Source of the DNA: Chlorobiota bacterium
GTDB lineage: Bacteria; Bacteroidota; Chlorobiia; Chlorobiales; Chlorobiaceae
Assembly (NCBI GenBank): GCA_016866305.1
Contig: VGMX01000010.1
Span: 17,165 to 81,164, forward strand
Direction: 5' to 3'
DNA length: 64,000 nt
Shown: in pieces, positions 21,024 to 28,515 of the stretch
How the letters are laid out: every line of letters starts with the position of its first letter
How positions within the stretch are numbered: position 1 is the first letter of the stretch
Translations under genes and position numbers: made by a program
The notes under the pieces: model-generated
The model's database searches: none
What the model was told of the DNA's origin: nothing
Seen by the model: only the letters and a program-made list of their open reading frames with translations

Positions 21024-21359
21024 TTACAAGGAATCGCGAAAAATGAAAAAGGCGGCGCCGACCATGCATAAACCTGCATAGAGGTAATTCCAGCTCAGCG
21101 GTTTGTCCATGTACCAGAAGGCGAACCCGGCAAAGACGATCATCGTGATGATTTCCTGCATGATCTTCAATTAACCGAGACTGAACGTCTGATAGCCGAT
21201 CCGGTTGGCCGGAACCTGAAGGACATATTCAAAAAAAGCCACTCCCCAGCTCACCAGCACAGCCAGAACCAACGGCTTGTGCTGCATGTTTTTCAGGTGC
21301 CCGTACCAGGCATAAGTCATGAAAATATTGGAAGCAAGCAGCAGAACGACGGTTTTCAT
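21024..21359 (-). pseudogene. DMT-family (DUF486) small membrane protein, interrupted by an in-frame TAA
   Basis: The frame starts at ATG 21357-21359 and reads 62 residues (MKTVVLLLASNIFMTYAWYG at the start, PANRIGYQTFSLG at the break), then TAA at codon 63 (21171-21173). The same frame continues after the stop with LKIMQEIITMIVFAGF, YMDKPLSWNYLYAG and a proper end at TAA 21024-21026, giving the usual DUF486 length of about 111. The family normally has Gln at that place (FSLGQLKIMQE), so CAA to TAA explains the stop. Function of the family is unknown; it resembles small multidrug/EamA transporters. Confidence 0.85.
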
Positions 21360-21506
21360 AAACGTGTTTTTTATTCGTAACGGGTGATTCTTTTTTTGCA
21401 GGGTATTCCGACGGAGAAGAACTTATAAAAACCGGAGAAAAATCAGGAGGCCGGACAAGAAAAAGCGACGAAAATTGACTGCCACCCGAATATATCTTGG
21501 ATACCG

Positions 21507-21540
21507 TCAGTAAGATTTTTATACTTCAGTAGGATTTTAT
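21507..21540 (+). repeat. Direct repeats before the VapBC-like pair (possible operator)
   Basis: Two similar AT-rich copies, TCAGTAAGATTTTTAT (from 21507) and TCAGTAGGATTTTAT (from 21526), spaced 19 bases start to start, end about 20 bases before the antitoxin start. AbrB-type antitoxins usually repress their own promoter, so these may be its binding sites. The core GTAAGATTTTTATAC (21510-21524) resembles a motif before the methyltransferase gene. Confidence 0.45.
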
Positions 21541-21561
21541 GAACATATAGAAAACGGAAAA

Positions 21562-21816
21562 ATGGCAAAAGTAAGAGTCCGTCAAAAAAACCAGATCACC
21601 ATCCCGCTTCGCATAGCTGAAGCTGCCAATATAAAGCCGGACGACATGCTTGAAATAAACTATGCCAACGACGTGGTTACCTTGATGCCGCATGGAAGAA
21701 AAGAACGAAAACGGTCGGTAATGGATTATTCCGGAATCGCAAGAGGCGTCTGGGGAGAAACGATTGCGGAAATCGATGAGGAACTGCAGCGAGAGAGGGA
21801 GTCATGGGAAAGGTAG
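21562..21816 (+). CDS. AbrB/MazE-fold antitoxin (VapB-like)
   Basis: An 84-residue protein with an N-terminal swapped-hairpin AbrB domain (VRVRQKNQITIPLRIAEAANIKPDDMLEI) and an acidic, helical C-terminal tail (AEIDEELQRERESWE) expected to wrap the toxin. It ends 13 bases inside the following PIN gene, so the pair is coupled. The antitoxin role is inferred from the pair. Confidence 0.87.
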   Translation: MAKVRVRQKNQITIPLRIAEAANIKPDDMLEINYANDVVTLMPHGRKERKRSVMDYSGIARGVWGETIAEIDEELQRERESWER

Positions 21817-22259
21817 AAGCTGCCATCAGTCGGATGAACGGGCACAGAGTTTATCTCGATACCAATATTTTTGTCTGCTTCCTCGACAGGAACCCCGACT
21901 TTTTCAGGATCGTCAGTCCCATCGTTCAGGCTGTCGATGCAGGCAGAATAATCGGGGTTACCGGCGATGCCGCTATCGCTGAAACGCTGGTGAAACCCTA
22001 TCGAACGGGAAACCTTGAACTTGTTTCAGCCGTCAAGGGATTTTTCAGCACTGAAGGGTTCCTGTCGGTTCAGACGCATGAGCGGGAAACCTTCGACCTT
22101 GCAGCTCAACTCAGGGCACAACGGGGCATGAAATTCATCGATGCATTGCATTACGCAACGGCAATCCTCTCGGGCTGCACCTTTTTCGTCACGAACGATC
22201 TTGCCATCCAGTCCGACCATATCATCGAGGTCATCTCACTGAAAGCACTCCATGGCTGA
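21804..22259 (+). CDS. PIN-domain ribonuclease toxin (VapC-like)
   Basis: A 151-residue PIN-domain protein. Acidic catalytic residues are visible in VYLDTNIFVCFLD (residues 17-29), AIAETL (near 58), KFIDALHYATA (near 112-122) and FVTNDLAI (near 132-139). VapC toxins cleave tRNA or rRNA and are restrained by the partner antitoxin. Start ATG 21804 overlaps the antitoxin gene by 13 bases. Confidence 0.88.
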   Translation: MGKVEAAISRMNGHRVYLDTNIFVCFLDRNPDFFRIVSPIVQAVDAGRIIGVTGDAAIAETLVKPYRTGNLELVSAVKGFFSTEGFLSVQTHERETFDLAAQLRAQRGMKFIDALHYATAILSGCTFFVTNDLAIQSDHIIEVISLKALHG

Positions 22260-22311
22260 TTCTGGATAAGCGGCCACAAGCCGCCCAAGCCTTAAATAAA
22301 GAAGCCTCCGT

Positions 22312-22488
22312 TTATTCCTCCTCATCGCCATCACCGGTACCATTGCAGGCGCCACACTTCTCGACAACCTGACCCTGCGTATAGCATTTCCTGCAGTCCT
22401 TTCCGTTTACCTGCCCGGTACCGCTGCATTTACTGCATTCCACGAGCACCTTGCCGGTTCCTCCTCACGTGCCGCACTCCTTTTTCAT
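22312..22488 (-). pseudogene. DnaJ-like CxxCxGxG zinc-finger protein with in-frame UGA at a Cys position
   Basis: From ATG 22486-22488, behind an AGAGGGAG site, the frame reads MKKECGT, then TGA (22465-22467, codon 8), then GGTGKVLVECSKCSGTG, CRKCYTQG, and CGACNGTG, ending GDGDEEE with TAA 22312-22314. This gives four CxxCxGxG-type zinc motifs like the DnaJ cysteine-rich domain. Seven of the eight expected cysteines are present; the eighth is the UGA codon, one base from TGC or TGT. Either a recent nonsense mutation or a selenocysteine codon explains it; I see no clear SECIS hairpin after it, so I annotate a pseudogene. Confidence 0.7.
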
Positions 22489-22660
22489 TATGCACTCCCT
22501 CTCTTTACTGGTTGAATTATTCCAATGCCCCTCGTCAATACTGAATATACTGATAAGCGTACCTGTGCGGCATTCGCATCCCGCACATAATGCCGACCTT
22601 TCTGTTCGTTTGCGGATCAAGGTTATATAATGGTTCTGCATTGAGTGAGAGCCGACACGT

Positions 22661-23437
22661 TCATTTCGTTGCCGACAGGTTGATCCGCCTGAACGTTTCG
22701 AAGCAGCGGCCGTCAGGCTGCAGGGTTTCACCGATCATGCGCTGGACGACAGCATCGCGAAACTCCGGACGTTTTTCTTCAGGCAGGTACGGCAGCAGCG
22801 GAACAATGCTTGGCTGGTCGATCCAGCGTATCATGGTTTCCCTGTCGGGAAAGTACCTGTCGGCATTTTCACCCAGGACCTTCAGGTTCTGCAGTCCACT
22901 CGATACCGCAAGGCGGGTGTACTCCTCGACCGAAGGCATATACCAAGGCCACTCGAAAGAGAAAAAGTACGGTTTGTACCGCTCCATCGCCATGGCTTCC
23001 TGAATCACTCCGAAAAAGGCCGAGCAGTTGCCCTGTCCGGCAAAGTTGAACCGCACCCGGCCGTTCGGACGAAGCGCCCGGCGGACATTTCGCAGCAGGC
23101 CTGCGTGATCCTTGATCCAGTGCAGGGCGGCGTTGGAAAAGATCACGTCGAACGCATCCTCGAAGCCGATACCGTTGATGTCCTGCAGTTCGAACCGCAG
23201 GTTGTTCCGGGATTTCGGCAGTGCTGCGTCTATCATGCCCTGCGATGCATCGATGCCGAGAACATCCCCTTCGGGCAGCAGTTCCGAGATGATTGCCGTC
23301 AGGCCTCCATTTCCGCACCCCAGGTCAAGTACCCGTTCGTTGCCCTTCAGACCGAGCCCGGCAATCAGCTTCCGTCCCCATTCATGCTGATGTGAAGAGG
23401 CTTTTTCGTATTGCTTTCCATCGAATTCGTGTGCCAT
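22661..23437 (-). CDS. Class I SAM-dependent methyltransferase (trans-aconitate methyltransferase-like)
   Basis: A 258-residue methyltransferase with motif I VLDLGCGNGGLT (residues 36-47), an acidic ribose-binding GIDASQGMI (near 62-70), and the FSNAALHWI segment (near 101) seen in Tam-like enzymes. The substrate cannot be told. Most start evidence favours ATG 23437. It stands alone in the accessory zone. Confidence 0.85.
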   Translation of the reverse strand: MAHEFDGKQYEKASSHQHEWGRKLIAGLGLKGNERVLDLGCGNGGLTAIISELLPEGDVLGIDASQGMIDAALPKSRNNLRFELQDINGIGFEDAFDVIFSNAALHWIKDHAGLLRNVRRALRPNGRVRFNFAGQGNCSAFFGVIQEAMAMERYKPYFFSFEWPWYMPSVEEYTRLAVSSGLQNLKVLGENADRYFPDRETMIRWIDQPSIVPLLPYLPEEKRPEFRDAVVQRMIGETLQPDGRCFETFRRINLSATK

Positions 23438-23765
23438 AGCCTGCCCTTTTCTACGTTTTCGTCACGCCCGTCTTTTTCGATAACCAGCCATGAAAACTCC
23501 CCTTCGAGAGCCATCGTTCCGTTTTCCGGGGCCACAGCAAAAAGCAACTTTATTGCGATTACTGAAAAACGACCCAGAGTCTCCTTTTCGGGATACTATC
23601 CTGTCAAATAAAGAAATAATGTTTTTCAGGCAACAAAGAAAAACCACTTGATTTGACAGCATCATGAAGTTCCTATCCTCAGAAAAATCCTCTTATAATT
23701 CCGTAAGGAAGTGTCGTCAGAAAAGAAATAAAGCTTGCGGGGCTGTACTTATTTTGATGCGTTAG
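23438..23765. other. Intergenic stretch, AT-rich, no intact gene
   Basis: About 330 bases between the methyltransferase start and the toxin remnant. A frame from ATG 23664 leads into the remnant through one TAG (23763-23765), but its first 33 codons show no toxin similarity I can recognise. No tRNA or terminator was seen. Confidence 0.5.
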
Positions 23766-23906
23766 AGATGGCAAAACCGTAGCGCGAAAGTGCTGTTCAC
23801 CGTATCTCATGGAATGATCGTGCTGCTGCACGGTTTTATCAAAAAATCTCAGACGACACCGAAATCGGACCAGCAACTGGCGAAAAACAGAATGAGGAGT
23901 ACATGA
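23766..23906 (+). pseudogene. Remnant of a HigB/RelE-like (Gp49 type) toxin
   Basis: The frame reads RWQNRSAKVLFTVSHG, MIVLLHGFIKKSQTTPKSDQ and QLAKNRMRST, ending at TGA 23904-23906. The VLLHGFIKK.Q.TPK..LA..R pattern is the C-terminal half of phage-derived Gp49/HigB toxins. The N-terminal half is missing and a TAG stands just before (23763-23765). The end overlaps the antitoxin start by 4 bases (ATGA), the normal arrangement for an intact pair. Confidence 0.7.
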
Positions 23907-24190
23907 TCAAAGCAAAAAATATCGGCAGCAGTTTCGACGATTTCCTCAAGGAAGAAGCTCTTCTTGACGAAGCCGCTGCCGTAGCAATAAAGCGGGTTAT
24001 CGCATGGCAGATCGATCAGGAAATGAAGGCGCAGAACCTTACCAAAACAGCGATGGCCAGGAAAATGCACACCAGCCGGGCCGCCCTGAACCGCCTGCTC
24101 GACGCGACAGATACAAGCCTGACCCTGACAACACTCTCCAGCGCGGCCTCTGTTCCCGGCAAAAAATTCCGGTCTGAGCTGATTCCCTGA
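23903..24190 (+). CDS. HigA-like XRE-family antitoxin
   Basis: A 95-residue protein with a lambda-repressor-like helix-turn-helix in the second half (LTKTAMARKMHTSRAALNRLLD). This layout, with an N-terminal extension FDDFLKEEALLDEA, matches antitoxins paired with Gp49-type toxins. The toxin gene before it is broken, leaving an orphan antitoxin. Confidence 0.82.
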   Translation: MIKAKNIGSSFDDFLKEEALLDEAAAVAIKRVIAWQIDQEMKAQNLTKTAMARKMHTSRAALNRLLDATDTSLTLTTLSSAASVPGKKFRSELIP

Positions 24191-24307
24191 ATGAAATCTC
24201 ACGAACGGTATGAAAATCCAGGATAACCAGATCATCTATTGTACTGCTGACCTTACTCCTCCACCTGCATGACTTTTCCAGCGGTACTTTTTGTGGGTTG
24301 TTTTTTG

Positions 24308-24341
24308 TAAGAGTTTTTCTACATTAGTATAAAATCCTTAC
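24308..24341. promoter_or_regulatory. Imperfect inverted repeat at the start of the HTH-methyltransferase gene
   Basis: GTAAGAGTTTTTCTAC (24308 onward) and GTATAAAATCCTTAC (24327-24341) form two half-sites in opposite orientation around ATTA; the second half-site read in reverse is GTAAGGATTTTATAC. They end 2 bases before the ATG at 24344. The gene's own N-terminal HTH domain is the obvious candidate binder, which would make the gene self-regulated. Inference only. Confidence 0.5.
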
Positions 24342-24343
24342 GC

Positions 24344-25450
24344 ATGAGAAAGTATTATACCACGGAAGAGGCCGCTCACTATCTGGGCGTATCTTCAGCA
24401 AGAATACGTCAATACATTCTTGAAGAGCGCCTTCAGACAGATAAATCCGGCAGAGATCACTTGATTGCTGAGTCTGTTCTTGCTGAATTTGCCAGGTTTG
24501 GCAGAAAAAAGGTTGGTCGTCCCTTCCATGAATTGTACAATCCGAATACGGTCACAGTCGAGTCAGAACGAGCAACTGCATCAAACACTCTCATCAACAG
24601 AGAACAGCTTGATGAAGAGGGATTGCAGGTGATCAACGGAGATACCAGAGATATTATCAAAAGCCTTCCAGACAACACGTTCAGGTGCGTTGTTACATCT
24701 CCGCCCTATTGGGGTGTACGAGATTATGGCGTTGAAAATCAGATTGGTGCGGAACCTGACCTTAATGATTATGTAAATGCTCTTGTCGAAATATTTTCTG
24801 AAGTGCGGAGAGTGCTCAAATCTGACGGGACATTCTGGCTTAATATCGGCAATACCTATACTTCAGGCGGAAGAAAATGGCGACAGGAAGACTCTAAAAA
24901 TAAAGGTCGAGCAATGTCGTACCGTCCACCAACACCTGATGGTCTGAAAAAAAAAGACCTTATCGGCGTAGCTTGGATGGTGGCAATGGCCTGCCAGCTT
25001 GACGGATGGTATTTGAGAAATGACATTATCTGGCACAAGCCGAATTGCCAACCGGAAAGCGTGAAAGACCGCCTAACGGTATCTCATGAGTACCTCTTCA
25101 TGTTCTCAAAATCTGAACAGTACTATTTTAATCAGGAGGCAATCAAGGAGTCGTATACAAACGGAAACGGCTTCAAAAACAAGCGGACAGTCTGGTCAAT
25201 CAATACCGAACCCTGTGCAGAAGCCCATTTTGCGGTTTTCCCTAAAAATCTTGTACGTCCATGCATATTAGCCGGGTCAGAAGAAAACGACTTGATTCTT
25301 GACCCTTTCTATGGAGCCGGTACGGTTGGAATTGTATCTATGGAACTTAACAGGAAATGTGTCGGTATTGAAATAAATCCGGATTATGTTGACATATCAA
25401 GCAGACGCAACGCTCGAGTACAAGGAGCACTTATACTGCAGGAATCGTAA
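24344..25450 (+). CDS. HTH-fused DNA methyltransferase, N4-cytosine type (beta class)
   Basis: A 368-residue protein. Residues 1-60 form an excisionase/MerR-like helix-turn-helix (YYTTEEAAHYLGVSSARIRQYI). The catalytic motif TSPPYW is at 118-123, and the SAM-binding DPFYGAG at 320-326 comes after it, the beta-class order. TSPPYW is typical of enzymes that make N4-methylcytosine; the run GVRDYG after it resembles methyltransferases of CCCGGG-type systems, but the target is not known. The gene is AT-richer than its neighbours and uses different codons, which suggests transfer. It converges with a putative endonuclease, overlapping it by 20 bases. Confidence 0.88.
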   Translation: MRKYYTTEEAAHYLGVSSARIRQYILEERLQTDKSGRDHLIAESVLAEFARFGRKKVGRPFHELYNPNTVTVESERATASNTLINREQLDEEGLQVINGDTRDIIKSLPDNTFRCVVTSPPYWGVRDYGVENQIGAEPDLNDYVNALVEIFSEVRRVLKSDGTFWLNIGNTYTSGGRKWRQEDSKNKGRAMSYRPPTPDGLKKKDLIGVAWMVAMACQLDGWYLRNDIIWHKPNCQPESVKDRLTVSHEYLFMFSKSEQYYFNQEAIKESYTNGNGFKNKRTVWSINTEPCAEAHFAVFPKNLVRPCILAGSEENDLILDPFYGAGTVGIVSMELNRKCVGIEINPDYVDISSRRNARVQGALILQES

Positions 25451-26195
25451 ATTCCCATCGTGCATGCACAATACAGCGACTTGTAAGAAGATTTTTGAGC
25501 TGAAGCTTTCGCTCGCTCCCTCCATCAAAGTAAAGCTGGTATAACTCTGTATCATCTTCACATACAGAGCAATAGCCTGGTTTTGGAAATTGCCTGCTTT
25601 CAGTTTTCATCTCGAGTTTTCCATTGCCCGCAAGCAACAGAAGCTGCTTGGGTATTTCCACCAGTTCGTATATCCAGTCGGGCGCTTTCCGAAGAGCCCG
25701 AAGAATGAGTATTCTCTCGTAATTGTCAAGATGCGCTAAAAAAATGTTGCGCAGCAATACCAGATCAGCTGGATTATCACCCCAGTGTCCTTTTCCCAGT
25801 TCCATAAATTTACTGATCCATATTTTGCCCTCCCTGATCCCCTTGTCTGCCTGTGTTTTTAGTGAAACCCGTGTATTGTCTATGGTGATATCATGACCCC
25901 GGTTCCCTTTTGAGGCAAGCTTTGCGCGCTCCGATGACATGTTGACAACACGTTCAAGAACGTATTCAAATTTATCCTTTGAAAATGGCTCCACTGAAAA
26001 ACTGTGATGGATTCTCAGAGCATCACCAAAATTTTCCAGAGTTTCTTCGTCAAGAAGGTCAGAGTGCAAAATCGAGTAGTGACGCTCACACTGAAATATC
26101 CGAACTGTTCTCTCCAGCCATGAAAATTGGCCCGGAGTAAGTTCCCGAATGGATGCAACCAGCAATTCAATTCGGTTTCGATCTATTTCTCTCAT
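25431..26195 (-). CDS. Putative type II restriction endonuclease partner of the methyltransferase
   Basis: A 254-residue protein that I do not recognise as a named enzyme. GHDI (Asp 102) followed by VSLKTQ (Ser 111, Lys 113) has the spacing of a PD-(D/E)xK nuclease core in a variant D...SxK form; Glu 81 in YVLERV could be the first acidic residue. The C-terminal region has YCSVCEDD (C209, C212). It is convergent with the methyltransferase, shares its low GC, and lies in a zone of defence-type genes. The endonuclease role is inferred from these facts. Confidence 0.6.
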   Translation of the reverse strand: MREIDRNRIELLVASIRELTPGQFSWLERTVRIFQCERHYSILHSDLLDEETLENFGDALRIHHSFSVEPFSKDKFEYVLERVVNMSSERAKLASKGNRGHDITIDNTRVSLKTQADKGIREGKIWISKFMELGKGHWGDNPADLVLLRNIFLAHLDNYERILILRALRKAPDWIYELVEIPKQLLLLAGNGKLEMKTESRQFPKPGYCSVCEDDTELYQLYFDGGSERKLQLKNLLTSRCIVHARWEFTIPAV

Positions 26196-26741
26196 ATTTC
26201 AACGGGTACAGGAGTATTACGTTTAAAACGCGATAGGCATGAAGTTACGGCCTGATATCTTCGGGAACAAACGGATACGATACTACCCCACTCCGTAGCG
26301 CTTTTCCGACAGAGAAGGCTCGTGCTGGACACTGGATGCGCTCTACGGACGGCATCGTAGATGATGTGGGCTGGAGGGGTTACTGCAGATCGGCAAAAAG
26401 ACCGGCGAAAAATCTTTTAAAAAACAGAATAACCTATTTTATTTTATAGGTTAAACCCCTGTGAAAGACCGGCAAAATGCGCATTGAAGCAACACAAAAA
26501 ATCGATGCGTGTGTTGCCGACACCCTTATCCAGCATGTAAAAATTCATTTCATTCAGTTACGGCCCTGAACGAAGTGCTCCTGCAAATCCTGCTGTCGAT
26601 ATATCCTTCATTTTCGCTGTATCCAATCGGGTCCAACCGAATTTTCGAACCAGGCAGGCAATAAACCCGATAGAACATTCATCAAGCCGACCCTTTACGC
26701 GAATTTATGGCGATCGTCGAGAACAAACAGACAACAAACCG
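26196..26741. other. Intergenic stretch holding a flavin reductase fragment and an inverted repeat
   Basis: About 550 bases. It contains the pseudogene fragment 26245-26375 and, at 26431-26452, a perfect 7-base inverted repeat AACCTAT...ATAGGTT around an AT loop. The remaining 290 bases up to the flavin reductase stop show no supported gene; the only reading frame seen (from ATG 26477) has 30 codons. Confidence 0.6.
26245..26375 (-). pseudogene. Decayed fragment of a flavin reductase-like gene
   Basis: On the minus strand the sequence reads PPAHIIYDAVRRAHPV in one frame and then, after a frame change, ARAFSVGKALRSGVVSYPF to a TAA at 26245-26247. These match in order the C-terminal IYDTARRG...LGDAFSVGKTVLS of the intact flavin reductase at 26742-27314. 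It is thus the tail of a diverged second copy with a frameshift; the rest is absent. Confidence 0.7.
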
Positions 26742-27314
26742 TCACGACAGCACCGTTTTGCCGACGGAGAAGGCATCGCCGAGACGCGGGCCCACGCCGT
26801 GGTACCCTCTCCGGGCGGTATCGTAGATGAGGGGCCTGATTTTCATGATGTCGAGTCGGCCGTCTTCGCCGAACACATCGGCATCGGCCTTGACATCCAT
26901 GATTTCGCCGATGAACTGCGTGTGCAGGCCGATTTCGATAACCTGCAGGAGCCTGCACTCCAGCACCACGGGAAACTCCTCCGCGTAGGGAGCGTCGACC
27001 AGCTCGCTTTGCACATGGGTCAGCCCGGCAACGGCGAACTTGTCGGCGTCGCGCCCGGAAGCGATCCCCACGTAGTCGGCCTCGGCCATTCGCTCTTCGC
27101 TGGCGATGCCGACCGTAAACGACTTTCGCTCGACGATGCAGCCGTGGGAGTAGGTTGCCTTGCGCAGCGAAACCGCAACACAGGGAGGCTGCGAGCAGCA
27201 GATGCCTCCCCAGGCGGCGTTCATCAGGTTTGGCTTGCCCGCCCTGTCGTAAGCGCCGACCATCAGCACGGGAGTGGGAAAGAGCAGCGTTTTGGCTCCG
27301 AGAGATTGTTTCAT
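26742..27314 (-). CDS. Flavin reductase family protein
   Basis: A 190-residue FMN-binding split-barrel protein. The start KTLLFPTPVLMVGAYD, the NAAWGG segment (near residue 32) and the FTVGIASEE segment are typical. Such proteins reduce free flavin or bind FMN for partner enzymes; no partner gene is adjacent. A decayed copy of its tail lies 370 bases downstream. The lipocalin genes are directly upstream, with only 4 bases between, so it is probably the last gene of that transcript. Confidence 0.87.
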   Translation of the reverse strand: MKQSLGAKTLLFPTPVLMVGAYDRAGKPNLMNAAWGGICCSQPPCVAVSLRKATYSHGCIVERKSFTVGIASEERMAEADYVGIASGRDADKFAVAGLTHVQSELVDAPYAEEFPVVLECRLLQVIEIGLHTQFIGEIMDVKADADVFGEDGRLDIMKIRPLIYDTARRGYHGVGPRLGDAFSVGKTVLS

Positions 27315-27318
27315 GAGA

Positions 27319-27840
27319 TCATTCTTGCCGCTGCTTCTCGAAATACCTGAGTTTGCCGGTCTCGAAGCCGAGGGAATCGGCTTTGGCGACCAGTCGCTTC
27401 AGCAGCACCGGCTCCATTTCGGGCTGGCGGGAGAGAATCCAGAACAGATCCCGGTTGCGTCCGCACACCAGAGCCCAGCGGTAGTTCTCCCGATCGAGAG
27501 CCAGGACGTTGTAGCTGGCGTAGAACGGACCGAAAAACGACACCTTCAGCGCGCCCTTGGAGGTGTCGGCGACAAACAGGGCCTTGCCTTCGATGGCCTT
27601 CCACTCCCCTTTTTTCTGATCGTACCCCCGGTTCACGACCTTCACGCCGCCATCATCACGCAGCGAATATTCGGCGGAAACCTGCCCGAGGTCCTTTTCG
27701 AACCGGTTGTCGAGACGGGCGATCTCGTACCAGGTGCCGAGGTAGCGCTCCAGCCGGAAGTCTTCGACCACAGTCAGCCCGTCAGGAATGCCGGTACAGC
27801 CGGCAAAGAGCATGAAGAAAAGCAGCAGGAGTTTTTTCAT
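27319..27840 (-). CDS. Lipocalin (Blc-like lipoprotein), copy 1
   Basis: A 173-residue outer-membrane-type lipocalin. The N-terminal signal (residues 1-14) ends in the lipobox LFAGC with Cys 15. The lipocalin motif GTWYEIARLD lies near 34-43 and the second motif NYRWALVCGRNRD near 118-130. Blc proteins bind lipids, often lysophospholipids. It is about half identical by eye to the adjacent copy 27857-28396. ATG 27840 is chosen because the signal peptide starts there. Confidence 0.9.
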   Translation of the reverse strand: MKKLLLLFFMLFAGCTGIPDGLTVVEDFRLERYLGTWYEIARLDNRFEKDLGQVSAEYSLRDDGGVKVVNRGYDQKKGEWKAIEGKALFVADTSKGALKVSFFGPFYASYNVLALDRENYRWALVCGRNRDLFWILSRQPEMEPVLLKRLVAKADSLGFETGKLRYFEKQRQE

Positions 27841-27856
27841 CGCAATTGCACTGGTT

Positions 27857-28396
27857 TTACTGGTCTGGAGGAACCTTTCCGCCATATCCCCGATAGAGCA
27901 CTTTTGAGGTATCGAAACCAAGTCGATTTGCCTCTGCAAGAAGCTTTTTCAGCAGTTTTTTATCCATGTCCGGCTTTCGTGAAATAATCCAGAACAGGGA
28001 TCTGTCCCTGCCGCAAACCAGTGCCCATGAGTAGTGCTTCCTGTCGATATCCAGGATTTTGAAGCGCGAATAAAACGTGCCGAGAAAGGAAACCTTCAGC
28101 GATCCCATGTTCCTCTCGCCTGCAAGCATCGCCCTGCCCCTGTTGGTGCGCCACCGCAGGAGCTTCAGGTCATAGGCATGGTTGATGATCCGGATGTAGC
28201 CATCCTCGCTGGCTGAATAGGTCGCCGATACACGGTCGAGATTCTGCTGGAACGTATTGTCCGTCCGGGCGATCTCGTACCAGACACCGAGAAACCGCTC
28301 GGGCTGGAAATCCCGGATCACGGACGGGGGCGGAGGCGCTTCGGAAAAACCCGAAAGCAGCAGCAGGATAAACGGAAGAAGGCAACGCAGCAACAT
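27857..28396 (-). CDS. Lipocalin (Blc-like), copy 2
   Basis: A 179-residue lipocalin with a signal peptide (residues 1-19) but no clear lipobox Cys, so it may be periplasmic rather than lipid-anchored. GVWYEIARTD lies near 37-46 and HYSWALVCGRDRS near 122-134. It is followed after 16 bases by the paralogous copy 1, a tandem duplication with different targeting. No substrate is indicated. Confidence 0.88.
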   Translation of the reverse strand: MLLRCLLPFILLLLSGFSEAPPPPSVIRDFQPERFLGVWYEIARTDNTFQQNLDRVSATYSASEDGYIRIINHAYDLKLLRWRTNRGRAMLAGERNMGSLKVSFLGTFYSRFKILDIDRKHYSWALVCGRDRSLFWIISRKPDMDKKLLKKLLAEANRLGFDTSKVLYRGYGGKVPPDQ

Positions 28397-28515
28397 GATC
28401 GGAACGGGTATGGAAGTGAACCGTACACAGGAAAAATACGAATCTGCAATCGATAAATCTTCAACTGTCCGCTGTTATTTTCTTCTTTTTTGCTTCAGAC
28501 CAGACAAATTCCGCA

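Noticed and set aside
22271..22285. Small hairpin GCGGC-CACAA-GCCGC after the VapC-like gene
   Set aside because: Only 5 base pairs and no T run on either strand; not enough for a terminator call.
26477..26569. A 30-codon frame from ATG 26477
   Set aside because: Too short, without a ribosome site or any recognisable motif.
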